A stretch of DNA of 64,000 nucleotides from Candidatus Heimdallarchaeota archaeon (lineage in GTDB: Archaea > Asgardarchaeota > Heimdallarchaeia > JABLTI01). Position numbers and translations under genes: made by a program. The DNA is taken from NCBI GenBank assembly GCA_019056785.1, contig DXJV01000068.1, forward strand, positions 53,954 through 117,953, given 5' to 3'. Position 1 is the stretch's first letter. Every line of letters begins with the position of its first letter. This document shows positions 45,710-54,697 of this stretch, piece after piece. The notes beneath the pieces were generated by a model. The model had not been told where the DNA came from, searched no databases, and saw only the letters and a list, made by a program, of their open reading frames with translations.

Positions 45710-46621
45710 TTAAATGATGTTGACTAATAATACCAGGCCAAGACAGTCAAACCCCATAAATACTGTAAAAAGATTAAAGACAAAGGTATCGGTTTTCCAG
45801 CGCTTTTTCCAAAGCACAAATATGGCAAAGGCTCCTAAAATTGCAGAGAGACTGATAATTACAGCATATAAAATCAGATTAAATTCATAGAGGAAGACCA
45901 ATCCAATTAATAACAATTCCGCCAAAAAAGTGAATACTAGGTAAACTATTGTTGCTGTTCGTTCACCGAAAATTGTTGAGAAATTCCGGTATTGATATTG
46001 CTTATCAAGCTGATAGTCCGGCAACTCGTTTGAAATATGTATTAATAGCCCAATAAAAACCATCATAGGGATATATCATAAATATTTGAGTTTAAAATTC
46101 TCAAAGCTGAGCCAGACCAATCTGGGGACAAGTGGGAAGTCTATCAAAAACGGAAGAAAACTAAAAACAGTTTCTTTTAGGTACACATTGTAAAGCATAC
46201 AAATAATGTTAGCTGCCTGGAGATATAAAACGATCCAAAAACCAACGCGCACGAAGAGCGCCAGGACAAAAGAAAGACATGTAAAAAAATCACATAATAA
46301 CTAACAGCCGCCCAAAAAGCAACTCGAGGTGAGACTCAGCCAAGAGCAATAACCTTTTGTTTTCCAAAAACACTGTCCTTTTCTCTATCAATATAGTCGT
46401 TCTGTGTGCCAATGAATGCTTGCTGGAAAAAAACCGTTATAGTAGTGAAGGCCCCATACGGCTTAAATCCATCAAGCACAAAAAAAAGTAAGAACCGCCG
46501 TTATAAAAGTGACAAAAAACACCGGCAGTACATGAATCAAACGGATGATGCCAAAAAAGCGTTGAACTACTGTGATGTTTGTGTTAGAGTTGTTTGCTTC
46601 CAAAGCAACCTCATCAGTCAT
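45710..46621 (-). pseudogene. Degenerate UbiA-family prenyltransferase
   Basis: Remains of a membrane prenyltransferase, 304 codons from an ATG at 46621, the normal family length. The N-terminal piece reads MTDEVALEANN then FFGIIRLIHVLPVFFVTF, then stops (TGA, TAA) appear. In another frame the first Asp-rich motif is present as GTQNDYIDREKDSVFGKQK, followed by a TGA. The last 118 codons are open and hold the second motif NELPDYQLDK. Several shifts and stops make it clearly non-functional. Homologues transfer prenyl chains to quinone, haem or geranylgeranylglyceryl phosphate precursors; the exact substrate is not decidable. Confidence 0.78.
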
Positions 46622-46654
46622 TGCTTATTCTCATGATTTTTATTAGTCCATTTT

Positions 46655-47158
46655 TCATTGCCATTTCATTCGTTTACAGTCCCACTCCCGTAGCATCCTG
46701 CCTAATTCGCCTAAATGATGTGCGGTATGTCGTAAAAGGTAAAGAAGCTTTTCAAAAATGGAACTAAACCATTTAAAACCATCTTTTTCTAATAACTGCT
46801 CAAACGACAATGTTTTCAAATATGTTGAGACTTTCTCTTCCATTTCTTTAAGGTAGTTTTCTAATTGCTCTTTTGTCGGGTAGTCTTTTGCCTTATTTTC
46901 TCTTCCTTTCGGTTCCAGCAATTTATTCCAAACCATGCCTTCCGGGGAATTTCGAATGTAAAATTCTTGTGTTTCAAGGATGTGATAAACAGTCTTCGAA
47001 TAACTCCAATCGTTCTCAGTTCGATACCAATACTTGTCCGGGACATTTTCAATTGCTTTCCGAAGCATTTTCCACGTACTTGTAAATTGTGCAAGAAGCC
47101 CACTATTAAGCCAAATTGCTTGTTTTTGAGGAAGATCCAAAATGAAACACCTCTGCAT
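46655..47158 (-). CDS. DinB/YfiT-like putative metalloenzyme
   Basis: 167-residue four-helix-bundle protein. Three histidines in DinB-type positions are visible: one in KTVYHILETQ near residue 67 and two in LRHTAHHLGELGRML near the C-terminus. Many DinB-like proteins are thiol-dependent transferases or hydrolases of unknown substrate. It starts at ATG 47158. It borders the broken prenyltransferase but is itself intact. Confidence 0.82.
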   Translation of the reverse strand: MQRCFILDLPQKQAIWLNSGLLAQFTSTWKMLRKAIENVPDKYWYRTENDWSYSKTVYHILETQEFYIRNSPEGMVWNKLLEPKGRENKAKDYPTKEQLENYLKEMEEKVSTYLKTLSFEQLLEKDGFKWFSSIFEKLLYLLRHTAHHLGELGRMLREWDCKRMKWQ

Positions 47159-47312
47159 AATTGAGGGTTTTCTCGATTTTAAGCTTTTGTCCTTATTTTT
47201 TAGGCGTCATAACTAACTCTTGACAGAAAGAAAGAGAATCACTATCTAGAAAAGTTTTTTAACGTCTTAACCAACAGTTAATTACCGAAAGAAATTTTCT
47301 CTTTTTGCAACG

Positions 47313-47846
47313 GTGAGGCTCTTGGCAGATAAAACGTCGCTTAAAAAAAGTCAGAAAGAAGTTAAGCAATATTTAAAGGATTTGAGAAGTGACGATCTGT
47401 CGGTGCGGGCAAATGCTGCATATATGCTGGGTGTTTTGGGGAAAAATGACAAAAGTGTTAAGCGCTCTTTAACTAAAGCCTTGAAAGACCCAAGTTGGGA
47501 GGTTCGAAAATGGGCGGCTCTTTCATTGGGAGAAATTGGTGACAGAGAAAGCACCCTCATCCCTACACTTATTGAAATACTTAAACGAGATGATAGCACA
47601 GAATTCAAATCTCATGCAGCGGTTATTTTGGGCGAGCTTGAAAAACGCGCAGCTTCGGCAATCCCGGCTTTACATCAGGCGCTACAAGATGAAAATAAGC
47701 GGGTGCGTGATTGGGCAATATGGGCTCTGCAGAAAATTTCAGGAGAAAAACCCAAGTATCGACAACAATTTGAGCTTGAGCGACCGAAATTAAGTGAGCG
47801 ACTTCGATTTGAAAAGCCAAAGCCGAAACAAAAAATCGTAAAGTAG
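47313..47846 (+). CDS. HEAT-repeat (PBS-lyase-like) protein
   Basis: 177-residue helical-repeat protein with three to four HEAT units: VRANAAYMLGVLGK, VRKWAALSLGEIGD, FKSHAAVILGELEKR and VRDWAIWALQKISG. Such proteins usually serve as protein-interaction scaffolds. The C-terminus is basic. The start is GTG 47313; no ATG is available. It stands alone with more than 90 bp on both sides. Confidence 0.82.
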   Translation: MRLLADKTSLKKSQKEVKQYLKDLRSDDLSVRANAAYMLGVLGKNDKSVKRSLTKALKDPSWEVRKWAALSLGEIGDRESTLIPTLIEILKRDDSTEFKSHAAVILGELEKRAASAIPALHQALQDENKRVRDWAIWALQKISGEKPKYRQQFELERPKLSERLRFEKPKPKQKIVK

Positions 47847-47938
47847 CTGCTATTTTTTCCTTTACGAAAATTCACCCAAGAAAATCTAGAGTAATGTTCT
47901 TTTTTTATTAAAGAAAAAGACGCTGGGCGCCCAAGCAG

Positions 47939-48361
47939 CTAAAATTTGCTTGGACTATAAATGCCTAAAAACCGGTTATAATTCCCAATTAATTTGCCCT
48001 TTTCTTCTAGAAATAAAAACCAGTTGTGGATTTCTGCACGCAAAAGTACCATATTTGAAGCGAGTGTCTGGCGAGAATCCTCTGCAATATAGAGATTTCT
48101 AACAAAGGTGTATCCCATCATTGTATATGCCTCTGAAAAGATTACATTTGATATTTGCTCGAGTGTTAGATCCCTGTCAGCGTTCAAAAGAACCCGGACA
48201 AATGCTCGCACTTGCCAAGTCATAAACTCTTTATATCTCTTGGCATATGGCCCCATCATTGCTTTAATGAACCCTCCAAGCGGGCTATTCGATATATCCG
48301 TTCGTTCCAAAGCATAGGGCATAAGAAATTCCTCTAATTCTAATGCTAGTTTCTCACTCAT
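47939..48361 (-). CDS. Small helical protein, unknown
   Basis: 140-residue protein starting MSEKLALELEEF. It is predicted mostly helical, with a conserved-looking LERTDISNSPLGGFIKAMMGPYAKRYKEF segment (not recognised). It has no signal peptide, membrane helix or cysteine. A 265-bp gap separates it from the divergent mutS. I cannot assign a family. Confidence 0.6.
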   Translation of the reverse strand: MSEKLALELEEFLMPYALERTDISNSPLGGFIKAMMGPYAKRYKEFMTWQVRAFVRVLLNADRDLTLEQISNVIFSEAYTMMGYTFVRNLYIAEDSRQTLASNMVLLRAEIHNWFLFLEEKGKLIGNYNRFLGIYSPSKF

Positions 48362-48575
48362 TATTGTCCCTCGAGTTGTTTAACTACTCAAATTGTTGTG
48401 TGTCATTTTTTCTTATAAATCTTAGCTAATGTTGATAGCAGTTCTACAATTCATTCCGAATCTTTGGAAAGGACGTTTCAAAATCAATGGTGTCAAACTT
48501 TTTAACCTTTGATTGTCTTAACATTTAAATTGCCTTCTTCGTTTAAAATCTCTGAGGCAAAGTTTTGGGTGTAAG

Positions 48576-48586
48576 TTTTAAATATA
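48576..48586 (+). promoter_or_regulatory. TATA-box-like promoter of mutS
   Basis: TTTTAAATATA is a good archaeal TATA box, 40 bp before the mutS ATG. A start of transcription about 25 bp downstream would leave a leader of roughly 15-20 bases. The 265-bp intergenic region otherwise shows nothing that I recognise. Confidence 0.45.
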
Positions 48587-48626
48587 CGAAGTCCAAACAA
48601 TAAACGAACGAATTTGAGGATTTTCC

Positions 48627-51311
48627 ATGGTTAAAGTAACCCCGATGCAAAGGCAATTCAATACTTTCAAACGAAAATATCCTGACTGCTTAATTCTGTT
48701 TCGAGTTGGCGATTTTTTTGAAATGTTCGGTGACGATGCGAAACTGGGCGCTAAAGTTCTGGGCATCACTCTTACTTCCCGTGCCGGTGAACCCCTTGCA
48801 GGAGTTCCGGTAAAAGCTGTTGATGCCTATCTCTCAACACTCGTTAAGCACGGTTACAAAGTTGTTGTCGTTGAGCAGTTGGAAGACGCCTCAGAGGCAA
48901 AAGGAATTGTAAAAAGGGGTGTGGTGCGTGTTCTCACTCCTGGGACGATCACAGAAACCACCATGCTCGAATCGAGCGAGAATAATTATATTGTTTCCCT
49001 TTTTGAAAAAGGGCATAAGTACGGCTTGGCTCTTGCTGACGTTTCAACAGGAGAATTTCGCGTCACCGAATTTACTGGCAAAGATGCAGTTAATGAGCTT
49101 GCTATTGAATTAACACGCATTGATCCTTCTGAGTGTTTGCTTCCCGAAAAACACACTTTCCATGAAAAAATTCTTGAAACACTCGATGGTGTCTTATTTA
49201 CTCCCCTTGAAAATCACCGCTTCTCTTATGACGCTGCTTATCAATTGTTAACTGAGCATTTTCAAACGAAAACACTAGAGGGTTTTGGCTGTGAAGATAA
49301 ACCTTTTGCGGTCTCTGCTGCCGGGGCTCTCTTAGATTATTTGATGGAAACACAAAAAACAAAACTGGATAATATCCGTCAGCTCTCTTTGTATTCCACT
49401 AAGGGTTTTATGGTTATTGACCAGACCTCTTTTCGAAGCCTTGAATTGACGAAGAATATCCGCGATAATTCTTCAAAAGGAACTTTAATTGAAATCTTAG
49501 ATAAAAGCTGCACCTCAATGGGTGGGCGGTTTATTCGAAGACTTCTTCATAGGCCCTTATTGGATCCTAAGAAAATAAATGAGCGCTTAGATGCGGTAGA
49601 TGAGCTTGTGAAAGATTCTATCGCTCGGAAAGAGCTTCGCGCTGTTCTCCGAAACATACAGGACTTGGAGCGGCTTTCTAGTCAGATTTCTTTGCGTCGA
49701 GCGAACGCCAGAGATATCATCTCAATTAAGAATTCTTTGAAAATAATCCCTCAGATTAAACAATTACTGGGAAAACTACATTCGAGCCCTATTGTCAGGC
49801 TCTCCACTGAACTTCAGCCACTAGCACCGCTTATTAAGGTGATAGAAAAAGCTATTAAAGACAATCCATCGGCCGCTTTGAAAGAGGGGAATATTATCAA
49901 AAACGGCTTTAATACTGAGTTAGATGAGCTCCGAGTTATCTCAGATGGCGGTAGAAAATGGCTCTTGAATTACGAACTTGAACAGAAAACAAAAACAGGT
50001 ATTAAAGCTCTCCGGGTGGAATATAATCGTGTCTTAGGTTATTATATACAGGTTGGGAAGAATTACCTCAATCTCGTTCCGGACTCCTACGTTTTAAAGT
50101 CAGAGGTAACAAACGGGAAACGCTATATCACTCCTGAGTTGAAAGATTTCGAATCGAAAATTCTAAACGCCAAAGAGCAGATTAATGATTTAGAGTACAA
50201 GCTCTTTTGTGAAGTGCGTGAAAAAGTTCACTCGCAAATCGCCAAGATCCTCATTAATGCTGAAAAGATTGCCGAACTTGATTGTTACACCACCTTTGCT
50301 GAAGTGTCTCGAGAGAACAATTATGTTCGCCCGACTGTGAATAATTCATTGAAAATTTCCATTACGCAAGGCCGGCACCCTGTTGTTGAAAAGCTTTTGA
50401 GTGACCATCCATTTATCCCAAATGATGTGAAAATGGATAATGCGACAGACCAATTGCTCATCATTACCGGTCCAAACATGAGCGGTAAATCGACCTTCCT
50501 CCGGCAAGTAGCACTCATTACTCTTATGGCTCAAATCGGAAGTTTCGTTCCTGCTGAGAAAGCTACTATTGGAATTGTTGATCGTATTTTTACCCGCATA
50601 GGTGCATCTGATGATATTTCGAAAGGGTTGTCGACTTTTCTTGTTGAAATGAATGAGACAGCCAACATCCTGAACAATGCGACTAAACGAAGTTTAATCA
50701 TTCTCGACGAGATCGGACGTGGCACATCGACATTCGATGGAGTGAGCATTGCATGGGCAGTAGCAGAATATATTCATAATTCAAAAACGCTGGGTTCAAA
50801 AACACTTTTTGCTACTCATTATCATCAGTTGATTGATTTAGAGAGTTATCTCCCACGCGTTAAGAATTATCATATTGAGGTCAAGAGAAAAGAAGATCAA
50901 ATTCTCTTTCTCTATAAAATCATGCCCGGTGGAACAGACAAAAGTTATGGAATTCAAGTGGCGAAACTCTCAGGCATGCCTCCACCCGTCATTAATCGCG
51001 CTAAGGAAATTCTTCAATTTCTCGAACAACAAAGTAGCAAGGAAAATGCTCATGCGCAAAAACCTGCAAAAGGAGTGGTCATTCAAACAGATTTGTTTGG
51101 GCAAGTGGCCGGAAACAAACCACTTGCTGAGACATCACTTTCCTCAGGCATTTTTGCTAAATCGCTTCGAAGTGAAAAGGATCGCATAAATGAGGAGATT
51201 GCCGAAGAGCTACTTGAAATTGACATTAACCAACTTACCCCTCTGGAGGCTCTTAACAAACTGCATGAAGTGAAAGAGCGCCTGAAGGAAAGTTATGAAA
51301 GAATGAGTTAA
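48627..51311 (+). CDS. mutS: DNA mismatch repair protein MutS
   Basis: 894-residue MutS1-type mismatch sensor. The mismatch-binding Phe-x-Glu appears as FRVGDFFEMFGDDA near residue 30. The ATPase has Walker A TGPNMSGKST (about residue 612), Walker B region ILDEIGRGTSTFDG (about 692) and FATHYHQL. Connector, lever and clamp domains fill the middle, and the C-terminal region ends in a short helical tail. The length fits full bacterial-type MutS1, not the truncated MutS5-like archaeal forms. The partner mutL is 1.3 kb downstream with a divergently placed transporter between. Confidence 0.96.
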   Translation: MVKVTPMQRQFNTFKRKYPDCLILFRVGDFFEMFGDDAKLGAKVLGITLTSRAGEPLAGVPVKAVDAYLSTLVKHGYKVVVVEQLEDASEAKGIVKRGVVRVLTPGTITETTMLESSENNYIVSLFEKGHKYGLALADVSTGEFRVTEFTGKDAVNELAIELTRIDPSECLLPEKHTFHEKILETLDGVLFTPLENHRFSYDAAYQLLTEHFQTKTLEGFGCEDKPFAVSAAGALLDYLMETQKTKLDNIRQLSLYSTKGFMVIDQTSFRSLELTKNIRDNSSKGTLIEILDKSCTSMGGRFIRRLLHRPLLDPKKINERLDAVDELVKDSIARKELRAVLRNIQDLERLSSQISLRRANARDIISIKNSLKIIPQIKQLLGKLHSSPIVRLSTELQPLAPLIKVIEKAIKDNPSAALKEGNIIKNGFNTELDELRVISDGGRKWLLNYELEQKTKTGIKALRVEYNRVLGYYIQVGKNYLNLVPDSYVLKSEVTNGKRYITPELKDFESKILNAKEQINDLEYKLFCEVREKVHSQIAKILINAEKIAELDCYTTFAEVSRENNYVRPTVNNSLKISITQGRHPVVEKLLSDHPFIPNDVKMDNATDQLLIITGPNMSGKSTFLRQVALITLMAQIGSFVPAEKATIGIVDRIFTRIGASDDISKGLSTFLVEMNETANILNNATKRSLIILDEIGRGTSTFDGVSIAWAVAEYIHNSKTLGSKTLFATHYHQLIDLESYLPRVKNYHIEVKRKEDQILFLYKIMPGGTDKSYGIQVAKLSGMPPPVINRAKEILQFLEQQSSKENAHAQKPAKGVVIQTDLFGQVAGNKPLAETSLSSGIFAKSLRSEKDRINEEIAEELLEIDINQLTPLEALNKLHEVKERLKESYERMS

Positions 51312-51343
51312 GCAAAAGGTTCGTTAAGCATTCGAAAGTCTTT

Positions 51344-52399
51344 TCATTTTTCTGAATTCTCAGCAAGCTCTTGTACATCCATTGTTTCTTGTTCGTCTTT
51401 TGATTCTTCCTCTGTCGTTTCTTTTTGAGCCGCACTATTTCGTAGTAATCGTTCTTTTTTTGCGCTATAAGTGGAAAGGATAATTGCACCGATTGAAATT
51501 ATTACCAAGGCAACAATTTTTCCAGCCATAAGCCCTAACTTATTCTCTGTGAAATAAAAGTCCCATTCCTCAAAAATTAAAATCCCCCCGAAGACAGGGA
51601 TGATCATCGCCAAAACTGTGAAAATTGGCGCTACGATAACTGCTTTCCCTCGTTGATAAGCGACTTGTAGATAGACTGTGGCAACGAAGTTAACAATAAT
51701 CATAACAAACATCAAGAGCCACCAACTCCAAAGTTGGGAGGACGCTTGTAATTGTGTTTTATCTCTAAAATCTGCTCCCCCCATAAAGGCTCGGAGTAAA
51801 AGCGCCCCAAGTGCATCTGTTATTCCAGCTGAGAGACCAAAAAGAATGTCCGCATTTCGATACTTTCTACTGATGCATAAAACGATCAAAAAAATTGATA
51901 CTGCAAATGCTCCCATTAAAAAAGCAATGGATTCAATTTTGGAAAGGCGCTCAAGAACATATTCAAAGCGCTCCAAAGGGTTGGTTGAGGGTGGTTCGCT
52001 TTCTTCTCTGGGGGTGGTTAGCCCCATTAAAATAATCCCTCCAATTATCGCTCCAACACCAAGAAATTCAATTTTAGAAATTGGTTCTTTAAGATAAAAA
52101 TAGGCAAAAATGATTAATGCCACCATGCCAAAACTCATCAAAGGGGTAATAATGGATACCGGGGCAAGATCCAACGCAAAAGATAATGATGCCCATTGAA
52201 TTTGCACTAAGAGAAAACCAATCAACCATGTTTTACAGGTAAGAAAATTTTTAATGTTTTGCCAAACGCTTTGCTCATTAATTTTTGGAAGCTTTGCTGC
52301 ACCTTTTTTTTGCAACCCCATACCAATGTTGAGCATAGAATAAGACAAAATGCCCAGAAAAATCGCCAAGATAACATCGTTTTTCATCAGATAAAGCAC
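51344..52399 (-). CDS. DMT-superfamily (EamA/NIPA-like) transporter
   Basis: 351-residue membrane protein with about nine to ten helices in two repeats, LAPVSIITPLMSFGMVALII in the first half and AVIVAPIFTVLAMIIPVFGG in the second, characteristic of EamA/NIPA-type drug/metabolite transporters. The last 45 residues are an acidic, Glu-rich soluble tail. The ATG at 52387 (MKNDVIL) is preferred over the GTG at 52399. The substrate is unknown; NIPA relatives move magnesium. It is placed between mutS and mutL on the opposite strand. Confidence 0.8.
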   Translation of the reverse strand: MLYLMKNDVILAIFLGILSYSMLNIGMGLQKKGAAKLPKINEQSVWQNIKNFLTCKTWLIGFLLVQIQWASLSFALDLAPVSIITPLMSFGMVALIIFAYFYLKEPISKIEFLGVGAIIGGIILMGLTTPREESEPPSTNPLERFEYVLERLSKIESIAFLMGAFAVSIFLIVLCISRKYRNADILFGLSAGITDALGALLLRAFMGGADFRDKTQLQASSQLWSWWLLMFVMIIVNFVATVYLQVAYQRGKAVIVAPIFTVLAMIIPVFGGILIFEEWDFYFTENKLGLMAGKIVALVIISIGAIILSTYSAKKERLLRNSAAQKETTEEESKDEQETMDVQELAENSEK

Positions 52400-52576
52400 C
52401 GTTTAAATTTCAAGGTTATTAACTGTAAATGCTAAAGTGAAGTGTTTTTCTTCCTTTATCTTTTTTTCCTATACAAGATGAAAGTGTAACCCCTTTTGTT
52501 CGAATGCTTTTTTCTTCCAAGAAATACTGAATAGTTTAAAAACTGTGGAAACAATCTTTTTTTAAAGTGAGTAGTA

Positions 52577-54427
52577 ATGGTTTCTCGGAATCGAAGCATT
52601 ATCCAACTTGACAAAAAAACAGTTAACAAAATCGCTGCTGGCGAAGTGGTTGAACGCCCTTCTTCTGTAGTGAAAGAATTGGTTGAAAACGCCATAGATG
52701 CTCAGGCAACTGAAATTACCATTCAGATTAAGGGTTATGGTTTAGAAGAAATTCGTGTTATGGATAATGGCATTGGTATGAGTCGGGAAGATGCTAATAT
52801 TGCTTGGAGGGAACATACAACCAGTAAATTACGAACCATTGATGATTTGAATTCTCTTTTCTCACTTGGTTTCCGGGGTGAAGCACTAGCAAGTATTGCT
52901 TCGGTTTCTGTGCTGGAAATCCTCACAAAACCACGCTCCCAATCAACAGGCACTTTTATTCGAGTAAAGGGCGGAGAGCTGGAGAAAACAGAAGAACGTG
53001 AGTGTGCACCCGGAACGGCAATTTCTGTTAAGAACCTCTTCTTTAATGTCCCTGCCAGACGAAAATTCCTAAAATCTAGAACAACAGAATTAGGGCATAT
53101 TATTGATGTTGCCACCCGTCAGGCGTTAATTCATCCTGAGATACATTTCAAATTAATGCACGAAGCAACTATCTTATTACATTCGCCGAAAAGCGATAAT
53201 CCACTTGACCCTTTCATTGAAATTTTTGGCGTGGAAGACGCAAAGAAAATGCTTCCAATTAATTACTCAGACGAGGGATTGGAAATCACCGGTTTTACCT
53301 CCTTCCCTGAATTGTCACGTTCAACACGTGATTTTGAGTTCTTTTATGTTAATAAACGTCATGTGCGCAGTAGACTGCTCTCAGAGGCTGTAGAAGAAGC
53401 CTATAAAAGTTTGCTAATGAAGCATCGGTATCCGGTTGTCCTCTTAAATCTGGCAATAGACCCATCACAAATTGATGTTAATATCCATCCCACAAAACGG
53501 GAGATTCGTTTTGATGATACAAAAAAAATCTTTGGTCTTGTGACAAAAGCAATTTCTGCTGCCCTGTCCTCCAAAGAACTCTGGCGTGAAATGAGTGCAT
53601 TAAAGAAAAGGCAAGAACCTGCCGCATCTGAAGTCAAACAAGTTCTCCTTCCCTTCACACCATTAAAAGAAAGTGCCACGCCTATAAAAGCCCCATCAGA
53701 AATTACGGCTGTTCCGTCGCAATCAGAAAGGCAAAGCATCCATGCCCCCGCTCCCAATTTAGAGCTTCGTTTTAAACCTGGTGACAAGCAACAACAACAA
53801 CAACAGTTGAAAACCGCCTCAACAATGGTAAAGTTTTCTGAAACATTCTGGATAAAACCTTTGGGGCAAGCGCTCAAATTATATGCTCTTTGTGAAACAA
53901 ATGAAGGAATAGCAATAGTTGATATTCATGCTGCTCATGAGCGCATCCGTTACGAGGAACTCCTACGTCGTTATAAGAAGGCAAAAATAAAGCAGCAAGA
54001 ATTACTTCAACCAATCACCTTTTCCCTAACAACTGAACAAGCTGCATTCCTCCAGGAATACTTGGATCATTTTAAAGCAATTGGTTTGTTACCTGAAAAG
54101 TTTGGCGGTAACACCTACATTCTGCGGAGTCTTCCGGTAATTATGGACCTTACGCTAACAGAGGAAGATATAACGAATTTAATTGAAGAGGTCCGTTTAG
54201 AAATCCCGAAACTCTCTACCTTAAATGCTCGGATTGATTTGCTCCTTAAAACAATGGCTTGTCATTCAGCCGTACGCGGAGGAGATGCTATTACAACCGA
54301 GAAAATCGCTGAAATTTTGCGCCTATTGAGTGCTTGTGAGAAACCTTATACTTGCCCCCACGGGCGTCCAACCATTATAAAAATTTCTGAAAAAGCCTTA
54401 GAAAAAGAGTTCAGTCGTATTGTCTGA
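52577..54427 (+). CDS. mutL: DNA mismatch repair endonuclease MutL
   Basis: 616-residue MutL. The GHKL ATPase has KIAAGEVVERPSSVVKELVENAIDA-type motif I (catalytic Glu and Asn in LVENA), DNGIGM, and RGEALASI, and VNIHPTKREIRF marks the end of the transducer domain. A Gln/Pro-rich linker with a QQQQQQ run lies near residue 408. The C-terminal domain carries the endonuclease motif as DIHAAHERIRYE, matching DQHA(x)2E(x)4E, plus ACHSAVRGGD and CPHGRP metal-site motifs. It should thus nick DNA itself, as in MutL of bacteria lacking MutH and in eukaryotic MutL-alpha. Confidence 0.95.
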   Translation: MVSRNRSIIQLDKKTVNKIAAGEVVERPSSVVKELVENAIDAQATEITIQIKGYGLEEIRVMDNGIGMSREDANIAWREHTTSKLRTIDDLNSLFSLGFRGEALASIASVSVLEILTKPRSQSTGTFIRVKGGELEKTEERECAPGTAISVKNLFFNVPARRKFLKSRTTELGHIIDVATRQALIHPEIHFKLMHEATILLHSPKSDNPLDPFIEIFGVEDAKKMLPINYSDEGLEITGFTSFPELSRSTRDFEFFYVNKRHVRSRLLSEAVEEAYKSLLMKHRYPVVLLNLAIDPSQIDVNIHPTKREIRFDDTKKIFGLVTKAISAALSSKELWREMSALKKRQEPAASEVKQVLLPFTPLKESATPIKAPSEITAVPSQSERQSIHAPAPNLELRFKPGDKQQQQQQLKTASTMVKFSETFWIKPLGQALKLYALCETNEGIAIVDIHAAHERIRYEELLRRYKKAKIKQQELLQPITFSLTTEQAAFLQEYLDHFKAIGLLPEKFGGNTYILRSLPVIMDLTLTEEDITNLIEEVRLEIPKLSTLNARIDLLLKTMACHSAVRGGDAITTEKIAEILRLLSACEKPYTCPHGRPTIIKISEKALEKEFSRIV

Positions 54428-54592
54428 GCTTTTTCTACCCTTTTTTTTTCAGTTTCTAGCTGAACCGTTCATGAACAGTTTGTTTGCTTGATAAATTGGT
54501 TTTTTAACAAAACGCCTACAAAAAAGACCATGCTGTTGTTTTTTTAATTAATTTTTTAGTTAATAAATGCATTAAATCATTAAGGTAAGGAA

Positions 54593-54606
54593 AAAATATA
54601 TATGCA
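54593..54606 (+). promoter_or_regulatory. TATA-box-like promoter of the surface protein
   Basis: AAAAATATATATGC, preceded by purine-rich GGTAAGG (BRE-like), lies about 92 bp before the ATG. Transcription would begin near 54630, giving a leader of about 65-70 bases that starts close to the hairpin at 54638-54661. Confidence 0.45.
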
Positions 54607-54637
54607 TACATTCGATAGAAGATTAACACTCAAATAA

Positions 54638-54661
54638 AGTTCCTTGAAAAACCAAGGAGCT
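54638..54661 (+). promoter_or_regulatory. Leader hairpin containing AAGGAG before the surface protein
   Basis: AGTTCCTTG (54638-54646) pairs with CAAGGAGCT (54653-54661) over nine positions with one T-G wobble and a six-base loop AAAAAC. The 3' arm holds an AAGGAG, 38 bp before the ATG at 54698 and too far to be its normal ribosome site. It probably protects or regulates the mRNA 5' end of an abundant surface protein. Confidence 0.5.
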
Positions 54662-54697
54662 AAATTTGGACAAAAAATATAGGAAGATGTTCGAATT

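Noticed and set aside
46406..46636. Plus-strand 76-codon open frame
   Set aside because: Lies antisense to the N-terminal half of the degenerate UbiA gene, whose motifs are clear on the minus strand.
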